Assembly (NCBI RefSeq): GCF_014652535.1
Contig: NZ_BMYZ01000001.1
Location: forward strand, 1,922,001-1,986,000
Origin: Cellvibrio zantedeschiae
Lineage (GTDB): Bacteria; Pseudomonadota; Gammaproteobacteria; Pseudomonadales; Cellvibrionaceae
Reading direction: 5' to 3'
DNA: 64,000 nt
In this document: positions 57,222 through 64,000 of the stretch, piece after piece
How positions within the stretch are numbered: the first letter of the stretch is position 1
Layout: each line of letters opens with the position of its first letter
The notes under the pieces: generated by a model
Databases searched by the model: none
Told to the model about the DNA's origin: nothing
What the model saw: the letters and a program-made list of their open reading frames with translations, nothing else
Translations under genes and position numbers: made by a program

Positions 57222-58646
57222 TTACTTTTTCAACAGCTGAGCCAAATCCACCGCACCCCAATGTGGGAAATGCTTACGCACCAGCGCATTCAACTCAATT
57301 TCAAATTCACTGAAATTAGTTTGTGAATTAACAGCCTTTTCGTCAAGACGCTGATTAACCATACCAGCACCTACAGTAATGTTGGTGAGACGATCAATCA
57401 CAATAAATGCACCAGTTGCACGATTGGCTTTATAGGTATCGGCAACAACAGATTGCGTTAAGAGCACATCAACCACTGCAATATCATTTAGTTGCAACTG
57501 ATCAACTTGGGTGTGCTCTTGGGTATTTACATCAATACGATAATCAATTGCTTCAACTTGGCCGCTTACTGTTTTACTTGCAAACTTGAACAAATATTCT
57601 GAACCCGGTTGCAACGCTTTTTCAGTCATCCAAACAACGTGAGCTTTCAAGTGATTGGATAAAGGCACAGCTTCTTTCTCAAGCACAATCACATCGCCGC
57701 GACTAATGTCGATCTCAGTATCCAATGTGAGCGTTACAGCTTGACCTGCAAAAGCCTCCTGCAAATCGCCATCGTAAGTCACGATAGATTTTACTGTGCT
57801 GGTTTTGCCAGATGGCAAAGCTTTAATCGCATCACCAACTTTTACAACACCAGAAGCGATGTTCCCGCAGAAGCCGCGGAAATTTAAATTCGGGCGATTT
57901 ACATATTGAACCGGCAAACGGAAATCAGAAAAGTTTTTATCGCCTGCGATGGGCACGTTTTCCAAAATTTCCATTAAGGTTTCGCCCTTATACCAAGGAG
58001 ACGAAGCTGAGCGATTTACAACGTTGTCGCCATTCAATGCAGAAATGGGAACGAAGAAAACATTTTCCATGCCCAATTTTTTAGAGAATTCCAGATAATC
58101 TGCTTTGATTTTTTCAAATACAGATTCGCTGAAATCCAGCAAATCCATTTTATTTACCGCAACAACAATATGTTTAATGCCAAGTAAAGACGCGATGTAA
58201 CTATGACGGCGAGTTTGAGTAACTACGCCATAGCGCGCATCAATCAAAATAATCGCGAGATCGCAAGTGGATGCACCAGTCGCCATATTGCGCGTGTACT
58301 GCTCGTGACCGGGAGTATCCGCAATAATAAATTTGCGCTTAGTGGTAGAGAAATAACGATAAGCAACATCGATAGTAATGCCCTGTTCGCGCTCAGCTTG
58401 TAAACCATCAACAAGCAACGCCAAATCAACTGCTTCGCCCGTAGTACCGTGTTTGGTGCTGTCAGCTTGCACGGCAGCCAATTGATCTTCGTAAATCATT
58501 TTTGAATCGTAGAGCAAGCGGCCAATCAAGGTACTCTTGCCATCGTCCACACTGCCGCAGGTTAAAAAACGCAGCAGTTCTTTTTGTTCATGTTGCGCGA
58601 GATAAGCGTTGATATCTTCGGCGATTAAATCTGACTGATGACTCAT
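57222..58646 (-). CDS. cysN: Sulfate adenylyltransferase large subunit (GTPase)
   Basis: CysN (474 aa) is the GTPase subunit that drives formation of adenosine 5'-phosphosulfate. The P-loop is [20 protein letters not shown], the G3 box [11 protein letters not shown] and the G4 box NKMDL. It has no C-terminal APS kinase domain, unlike CysNC of Pseudomonas, so cysC must be elsewhere if present. Start overlaps the cysD stop (TAATG). Confidence 0.95.
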   Translation of the reverse strand: MSHQSDLIAEDINAYLAQHEQKELLRFLTCGSVDDGKSTLIGRLLYDSKMIYEDQLAAVQADSTKHGTTGEAVDLALLVDGLQAEREQGITIDVAYRYFSTTKRKFIIADTPGHEQYTRNMATGASTCDLAIILIDARYGVVTQTRRHSYIASLLGIKHIVVAVNKMDLLDFSESVFEKIKADYLEFSKKLGMENVFFVPISALNGDNVVNRSASSPWYKGETLMEILENVPIAGDKNFSDFRLPVQYVNRPNLNFRGFCGNIASGVVKVGDAIKALPSGKTSTVKSIVTYDGDLQEAFAGQAVTLTLDTEIDISRGDVIVLEKEAVPLSNHLKAHVVWMTEKALQPGSEYLFKFASKTVSGQVEAIDYRIDVNTQEHTQVDQLQLNDIAVVDVLLTQSVVADTYKANRATGAFIVIDRLTNITVGAGMVNQRLDEKAVNSQTNFSEFEIELNALVRKHFPHWGAVDLAQLLKK

Positions 58647-59554
58647 TAAAAGTAACCCTCTTGCTTTTTCTTCTCCATCGAACCTGAACTATCGTGATCA
58701 ATCACACGGCCTTGACGCTCTGAGGTTGTGGTAAGCAACATTTCTTGAATAATTTCTGGCAGCGTGGTTGCCGTTGATTCAACAGCGCCCGTTAATGGGT
58801 AGCAACCAAGTGTGCGGAAGCGAACCATTTTTTCTTCGACTTTATCGTCGGGGCCAATTGGCATACGGTCGTCGTCAACCATAATCAAAGTACCGTCGCG
58901 CTCAACCACGGGACGCGGCGCAGCAAAATACAAAGGAACAATTGGGATATTTTCCAAATGAATGTATTGCCAAATATCCAGCTCAGTCCAGTTTGACAAG
59001 GGGAATACACGAATGCTCTCGCCTTTATCAACACGGCCGTTATAAATATTCCACAACTCAGGGCGCTGATTCTTAGGGTCCCAACGATGGTTTTTATCGC
59101 GGAAAGAATACACACGCTCTTTCGCGCGTGACTTTTCCTCATCGCGACGCGCACCACCAAAAGCGGCATCAAAACCATATTTATTCAGCGCTTGCTTGAG
59201 CGCTTGGGTTTTCATGATGTCTGTGTGTTTTGCGCTGCCATGAACAAAAGGACTGATACCCATATCAACGCCTTCTTGATTGATATGCACAATCAAGTCC
59301 CAGCCCAAATCCTTAATACGCTGATCGCGGAATTCAATCATTTGTTTGAATTTCCAGGTGGTATCAACGTGCAACAAGGGAAATGGTGGCTTGCCAGGGT
59401 GGAAAGCTTTCATGGTGAGATGCATCATCACCGCAGAATCTTTACCCACAGAGTAAAGCATAACGGGATTATCAAACTCGGCAGCTACTTCACGAATAAT
59501 GTGAATACTTTCTGCTTCGAGTTGTTTCAGGTGCGTGAGTTTATAGTCGGACAT
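58646..59554 (-). CDS. cysD: Sulfate adenylyltransferase small subunit
   Basis: CysD (302 aa) is the ATP-sulfurylase catalytic subunit of the PAPS-reductase fold. Motifs are [20 protein letters not shown] (PP-loop), [31 protein letters not shown] and [15 protein letters not shown]. Coupled to cysN by TAATG. It follows tyrA on the same strand after a 30-bp gap and may share its transcript. Confidence 0.96.
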   Translation of the reverse strand: MSDYKLTHLKQLEAESIHIIREVAAEFDNPVMLYSVGKDSAVMMHLTMKAFHPGKPPFPLLHVDTTWKFKQMIEFRDQRIKDLGWDLIVHINQEGVDMGISPFVHGSAKHTDIMKTQALKQALNKYGFDAAFGGARRDEEKSRAKERVYSFRDKNHRWDPKNQRPELWNIYNGRVDKGESIRVFPLSNWTELDIWQYIHLENIPIVPLYFAAPRPVVERDGTLIMVDDDRMPIGPDDKVEEKMVRFRTLGCYPLTGAVESTATTLPEIIQEMLLTTTSERQGRVIDHDSSGSMEKKKQEGYF

Positions 59555-59584
59555 TACAAAAGTTACCGATGTGAAAAGAAAACG

Positions 59585-60526
59585 TTAATCTTTTTTAGCT
59601 TCGCTTTTACTAATCACGTGGGTACTAACCACGTGGGGCTTAGCTAAATTTGCAGTGAATTCATCGCGCACATTTTTTGCGCGGGTAAAAACATCTAACA
59701 TATATTGCGAATCTTCAATTTCAATACTGGTCCGCAAACGCGTCAGATTAGCAATAAATAAATCCAGCGCATGCAATACGCCGGTTTTGTTTGCACGCAT
59801 TATGTCGTGCCACATAATCGGGTCACTGGAGGCAATGCGTGTAAAATCGCGAAAGCCACCGGCGGCGTAACGGAAGATATTGGGGTTATCAATATCATGT
59901 GCAAGGGTATCAACCAGCGAATAAGCAATTACATGGGGTAAATGGCTGGTTGCACCTAAAACCTCATCATGATCTTCTACGGTCATAGTGAGCACTTCTG
60001 CACCTACGGCTTGCCATATGCGTGTAACCAAATTGAGATGTACTGCACTGGTAGTCGCAAGCGGCGTTAGTATGCAACGATGGTTTTCATACAAGTCTGG
60101 ATTCGCAGCGGTCACACCACTTTTTTCGGAACCCGCGATTGGATGCCCCAATATAAACTGAGCGGGAACTTCACCATAAACTTCTTGCGCAGCCGTTTGC
60201 ACATTGCCTTTCACACTTGCGCCGTCAGTGATTGTCACATCTGCAGACACATGGGTTTTAATATCAGCCAAAACAGCTTTAACCGATAAAGTCGGCACTG
60301 AAATAAAAATCACATCTCCTGCAGTAAGCTCACTAGCAACGGATTGCAAGGATGTATAAGCGCGATCAACAACACCAAGATTAACCGCATCAACGCAAGT
60401 TTGTTCACTGCGCGCAATACCAATAACTTCGCGGCAAGCGCCGCGTTTTTTTAAACCTGTCGCAAGGCTACCGCCAATTAAGCCGATGCCGATAACGACA
60501 AACTTATTAATCACTGGTGATGACAT
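59585..60526 (-). CDS. tyrA: Prephenate dehydrogenase
   Basis: TyrA (313 aa) converts prephenate (or arogenate) to the tyrosine precursor. The NAD-binding loop is VVIGIGLIGGSLATGLKKRG; catalytic histidines lie in GHPIAGSEKSG and GATSHLPHVIAYSL. Unlike the Pseudomonas protein it is not fused to AroA, and unlike the enteric protein it lacks a chorismate mutase domain. It starts 4 bp after the pheA stop. Confidence 0.92.
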   Translation of the reverse strand: MSSPVINKFVVIGIGLIGGSLATGLKKRGACREVIGIARSEQTCVDAVNLGVVDRAYTSLQSVASELTAGDVIFISVPTLSVKAVLADIKTHVSADVTITDGASVKGNVQTAAQEVYGEVPAQFILGHPIAGSEKSGVTAANPDLYENHRCILTPLATTSAVHLNLVTRIWQAVGAEVLTMTVEDHDEVLGATSHLPHVIAYSLVDTLAHDIDNPNIFRYAAGGFRDFTRIASSDPIMWHDIMRANKTGVLHALDLFIANLTRLRTSIEIEDSQYMLDVFTRAKNVRDEFTANLAKPHVVSTHVISKSEAKKD

Positions 60527-60530
60527 TGAG

Positions 60531-61655
60531 TTAAAGTACAGCCTTGGGATAAGAGCCGAGCAGCTTTAAATCTGCGCAGCGTGTGGCAACTTCTTGCAGA
60601 ACTTCGCTGATCAATGGATCGTTTGCATGACCGGCGAAATCAATAAAAAATACATAATTCCAAACACCAGTGCGCGATGGACGTGTTTCAACGCGCGTTA
60701 AATCAATGTTGTGGCGATGGAAAGGTTCCAGCAAATTATGCAGTGCACCCGGCTCATTGCGCATAGCAACAACGATAGACGTTTTATCAACACCGCTTGG
60801 TGGAACTTCCTGGGAACCAATAATTAAAAAGCGGGTTGAATTATCTGGCTGGTCTTCAATTTTTTCAGCCAGGATTTTCAAACCATATAATTCGGCTGCC
60901 ATGCTGCCTGCAATTGCTGCAGCATTCCATTCGCCTTTCAATCGTTTTGCCGCAGTTGCATTATCACTTACTGCAACCCGCTCAGCTTTTGGATAATGCG
61001 ACGTCAACCATTTGCGACATTGCGCCAAAGCTTGGGGATGCGCATATATGCGTGAAATATTATTAGTGCTCGTTACATCTGACACCAACAAGTTATGATG
61101 AACCCGCAATTCAACTTCACCGCAAATTTTCAAATTCGAATCCATGAAGTTATCAAGCGTAAAACTCACCACACCTTCAGTTGAATTTTCTACTGGAACA
61201 ACCCCGTAATTAACTGCGCCCGCTTCAACTTCACGAAAGACTTCATCTATTGCAGAGAATGAAATTGTGGACGCCGAGCCGCCAAAATGTTTTAAAGCTG
61301 CCTGATGGGTAAATGAACCTTCCAAACCAAAAAAAGCAACTTTTACCGGGTTTTCCAAGGCTAAACAAGCCGACATAATTTCACGAAACAAACGCGCCAT
61401 TTCTTCATTACTGAGCGGGCCTTTGTTTTGTTCCATCGCTTTACGCAAGACTTGTGCTTCGCGTTCAGGGCGATAAAACAAAATTTTCGCATCATCTGGC
61501 AAATTTGCTTTTTTAACTTCAGCTACTTCCTGCGCGCAGGTTGCACGCGCAGAAATCAAACGACCAATTTCTTCATCAATCGCATCAATCTTGTTGCGCA
61601 ATGCGAGCAGTTTTTCTGCTTCCGTTTGCGTTTTGTTGTCAGACTCTAAAGACAT
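60531..61655 (-). CDS. pheA: Bifunctional chorismate mutase/prephenate dehydratase
   Basis: PheA (374 aa) carries out two steps to phenylalanine. Chorismate mutase (about 15-100) has LRNKIDAIDEEIGRLI, the prephenate dehydratase domain (about 105-285) has EGSFTHQAALKHFG, VVPVENSTEGVVSFTLD and DQPDNSTRFLII, and the C-terminal ACT domain has NEPGALHNLLEPF and SRTGVWNYVFFIDF for feedback control. It starts 4 bp after gyrA; serC, which normally lies between them, is absent. Confidence 0.95.
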   Translation of the reverse strand: MSLESDNKTQTEAEKLLALRNKIDAIDEEIGRLISARATCAQEVAEVKKANLPDDAKILFYRPEREAQVLRKAMEQNKGPLSNEEMARLFREIMSACLALENPVKVAFFGLEGSFTHQAALKHFGGSASTISFSAIDEVFREVEAGAVNYGVVPVENSTEGVVSFTLDNFMDSNLKICGEVELRVHHNLLVSDVTSTNNISRIYAHPQALAQCRKWLTSHYPKAERVAVSDNATAAKRLKGEWNAAAIAGSMAAELYGLKILAEKIEDQPDNSTRFLIIGSQEVPPSGVDKTSIVVAMRNEPGALHNLLEPFHRHNIDLTRVETRPSRTGVWNYVFFIDFAGHANDPLISEVLQEVATRCADLKLLGSYPKAVL

Positions 61656-61659
61656 TTAA

Positions 61660-64000
61660 TTACTCGTTGCTTTCATCAGCATCGTCGACACTATCGTCGC
61701 CGGCGTCATCAACAATATCATCGACCGCATCATCTACCACACCATCTTCAAGCGCTTCTTCGCCCTCCGGTGCTTCGGCATGCGCTAATTCACGTTTGGC
61801 GTTTGCATCTGCGCTTTCTTCAATACGCTCAAGGCCTTGCATACGCTCGCCTTCTTTCAGCTTGATCAAACGAACGCCCTGGGTGTTACGGCTTAATACA
61901 GACACCTCATCTACACGAGTGCGAACCATAGTGCCTTGATCAGAAATCAACATAATTTCTTCACCATCGAACACTTGTACTGCACCCACCAATTGACCAT
62001 TACGCTCAGTGGTTTGCATACCGATCACACCTTGCGAGCCACGGCCTTTCGCTGGGAAATCACCCACGTCAGTACGTTTGCCGTAGCCGTTTTCACTCAC
62101 AGTCAGAACCTGGCCGTTTTCCATTGGAATAACCATGCCGACTACGCGCTGACCTTCTGCCAAACGAATACCGCGTACACCTCGCGAGGTTCTGCCCATT
62201 GCACGCACTTGCGATTCACGGAAGCGCGCTGCTTTACCAGAACTTGAGAACAACACAACGTCGCATGAGCCATTGGTGATTGCTGTACCTACCAAGGTAT
62301 CGCCTTCATCCAATTCAATTGCACGCAAACCTACACTGCGCTGACGAGCAAATTGCGTCAGAGCAGTTTTCTTCACGGTACCGTTTGCAGTCGCCATGAA
62401 AATAAATTTATCTTCATCGTAAGACTTCACTGGCAAGATCGACGTAATTTGTTCGCCCTCTTCCAGCGGCAACAAATTCACAACTGGGCGACCACGCGAT
62501 TGACGACCCGCAACCGGAATCATATACACCTTCAACCAATAAACTTTACCGGCGTTGGTGAACAACAAAATCGTATCGTGTGTGCTGGCGATCAACAGAT
62601 GCTGTACATAGTCTTCGTCTTTAACCGCGGTAGCAGATTTACCCATACCGCCGCGACGCTGCGCCTGGTAATCATCAAGCGGCTGGCTCTTCGCATAGCC
62701 ACCATGAGAAATGGTTACTACGCGGTCTTCAACGTTAATTAAATCTTCCGTTGTTAAATCTAACGTCGACGCAACAATTTCTGTACGGCGTTTATCACCG
62801 TAATCAGCAATTACTTGTTCCATTTCTTCGCGGATCACTTGCATTAAACGAACAGCATTGCCAAGGATTTCAAGGAACTCTGCAATTTGAACTAACTTTT
62901 CATCGTACTCGGCGAGCAGTTTGTCGTGCTCCATGCCGGTTAAACGATGCAAACGCAACTCAAGAATGGCTTGCGCTTGCGCAGCCGATAAATAGTAACG
63001 CCCATCGCGCATACCAAACTCAGCACCCAAATCTTCAGGGCGACAGGCATCTTCACCAGCGCGCTCAAGGTAAGGAGCCATTTCGGCTGCGTCCCAGCCA
63101 CGAGTCATCAAGCCATCTTTTGCATCTGCAGGTGACGCGGAATTTTTGATGAGCGTAATCACTTCATCAATATTGGAAATGGCAACTGCCAAACCTTCCA
63201 AAATATGACCGCGCTCGCGCGCTTTACGCAGCAAGTAAACAGTACGGCGCGTAACAACTTCACGACGGAATTTTACGAAGGCCTCCAACAATTCTTTTAA
63301 GTTAAGAATTTTTGGTTGGCCGTCATCCAAGGCAACTACGTTAACGCCGAAAGTAGTTTGCAATTGTGTTTGCGCGAAGAGGTTGTTCAACAATACTTCT
63401 GCTGACTCACTCTTTTTCACTTCAATAACGATGCGCATACCGTCTTTGTCAGACTCATCGCGCAGTTCGCTAATGCCTTCAACTTTCTTTTCTTTTACCA
63501 ATTCAGCGATACGCTCAATCAAGCGCGCTTTGTTTAATTGGTAAGGAATTTCGTGAACGATAATCGTCTCACGACCGGTTTTTTCATCGCGCTCAATTTC
63601 AGTTTTGGCGCGCACAATAATACTGCCACGACCTGTGCGATACGCCTGAACGATTCCCGCGCGGCCATTAATAATTGCACCCGTTGGGAAATCGGGACCA
63701 GGGATGAACTCCATCAACTCATCGACAGTGATATCTGCATTGTCGATTAGCGCCAAACAACCGCGAACCACTTCGCCGAGGTTGTGCGGCGGAATATTGG
63801 TCGCCATACCTACGGCGATACCCGAGGAACCATTCACCAACAGGTTAGGAATGCGGGTTGGCATTACTGCCGGAATTTGCTCAGTGCCGTCATAGTTAGG
63901 CACGAAATCTACAGTTTCTTTATCTAAATCTGCCAACAAATCATGGGCGATTTTCGCCATACGGATTTCGGTATAACGCATTGCTGCTGCGCGGTCACCA
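61660..64000 (-). CDS. gyrA: DNA gyrase subunit A, N-terminus cut by window edge
   Basis: The frame runs off the right edge; about 780 residues are present. They start at [18 protein letters not shown], which aligns near residue 125 of Escherichia coli GyrA, so the active-site Tyr and quinolone-resistance region lie outside. The rest shows [20 protein letters not shown], the coiled coil, and the C-terminal beta-pinwheel with the GyrA box QRRGGMGK. The acidic tail contains tandem xxDD repeats ([20 protein letters not shown]). Confidence 0.96.
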   Translation of the reverse strand, partial: GDRAAAMRYTEIRMAKIAHDLLADLDKETVDFVPNYDGTEQIPAVMPTRIPNLLVNGSSGIAVGMATNIPPHNLGEVVRGCLALIDNADITVDELMEFIPGPDFPTGAIINGRAGIVQAYRTGRGSIIVRAKTEIERDEKTGRETIIVHEIPYQLNKARLIERIAELVKEKKVEGISELRDESDKDGMRIVIEVKKSESAEVLLNNLFAQTQLQTTFGVNVVALDDGQPKILNLKELLEAFVKFRREVVTRRTVYLLRKARERGHILEGLAVAISNIDEVITLIKNSASPADAKDGLMTRGWDAAEMAPYLERAGEDACRPEDLGAEFGMRDGRYYLSAAQAQAILELRLHRLTGMEHDKLLAEYDEKLVQIAEFLEILGNAVRLMQVIREEMEQVIADYGDKRRTEIVASTLDLTTEDLINVEDRVVTISHGGYAKSQPLDDYQAQRRGGMGKSATAVKDEDYVQHLLIASTHDTILLFTNAGKVYWLKVYMIPVAGRQSRGRPVVNLLPLEEGEQITSILPVKSYDEDKFIFMATANGTVKKTALTQFARQRSVGLRAIELDEGDTLVGTAITNGSCDVVLFSSSGKAARFRESQVRAMGRTSRGVRGIRLAEGQRVVGMVIPMENGQVLTVSENGYGKRTDVGDFPAKGRGSQGVIGMQTTERNGQLVGAVQVFDGEEIMLISDQGTMVRTRVDEVSVLSRNTQGVRLIKLKEGERMQGLERIEESADANAKRELAHAEAPEGEEALEDGVVDDAVDDIVDDAGDDSVDDADESNE

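Noticed and set aside
1..64000. CRISPR arrays, insertion sequences or prophage
   Set aside because: No regularly spaced direct repeats, transposase, integrase or phage structural genes were found on either strand.

Overview
The window is a contiguous stretch of a gammaproteobacterial chromosome with moderate G+C. Gene order and protein sequences resemble Pseudomonas and relatives, and the best fit is the family Cellvibrionaceae (Cellvibrio-like). Supporting features are the flgNMA-cheV-cheR-flgBCDEFGH motility layout with sigma-54 and sigma-28 promoters, a lexA-sulA pair, an imuA-imuB-dnaE2 SOS mutagenesis cassette, and polysaccharide genes next to ihfB as in Pseudomonas. The genus is inferred. 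I see no prophage block, insertion sequence or CRISPR array.

Layout. (1) 1-11634: flagellar rod, hook and ring genes (flgH truncated at the left edge, then flgG, F, E, D, C, B) on the minus strand, cheR-cheV behind a YaeR-type VOC gene, and flgA-flgM-flgN on the plus strand. Sigma-54 elements precede flgB, flgF and flgA, and a near-consensus sigma-28 element precedes flgM. FlgE is about twice the normal size. (2) 11746-17421: tRNA-Arg(CCU) with an unusual 19-56 pair, then a LexA-box-controlled imuA-imuB-dnaE2 operon. (3) 17507-32031: rsmE, a membrane PAS-GGDEF-EAL protein, an orphan phage-type lysozyme-like gene, slt, a second cheV, an EAL-like/HDOD protein, a glutaredoxin-like/FHA pair, and a signalling group (sensorless histidine kinase, REC-TPR regulator, EAL-CBS-GGDEF protein). 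(4) 32161-42497: cmoAB, lexA-sulA, an APC permease, flavodoxin, cpxRA, mgsA-hpt, htpG with a sigma-32 promoter, and tRNA-Val(GAC). (5) 42594-47259: a four-gene surface polysaccharide operon (epimerase, WecA-type transferase, WbpM-type dehydratase, GT2). (6) 47319-64000: a long co-directional minus-strand block gyrA (partial), pheA, tyrA, cysD, cysN, comEA-like, pyrF, cmk, manB, galU, manC, ugd, rpsA, ihfB. It is a rearranged version of the classical gyrA-serC-pheA-hisC-tyrA-aroA-cmk-rpsA-ihfB neighbourhood, with serC, hisC and aroA missing and sulfate-assimilation and sugar-nucleotide genes inserted.

Functional links. The sugar-nucleotide genes (manB, galU, manC, ugd) can supply GDP-mannose, UDP-glucose and UDP-glucuronate to the nearby glycan genes. 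The imu cassette and lexA-sulA are two arms of the SOS response. Motility genes and three c-di-GMP domain proteins lie in the same 32 kb, which suggests a chromosomal region concentrated on motile/sessile control. The most unusual items are the expanded FlgE carrying flagellin-IN-like repeats, the lysozyme gene with its structured upstream region, a perfect 32-bp inverted repeat, the tRNA-Arg with a U19-A56 substitution, and the sensorless kinase/REC-TPR group.
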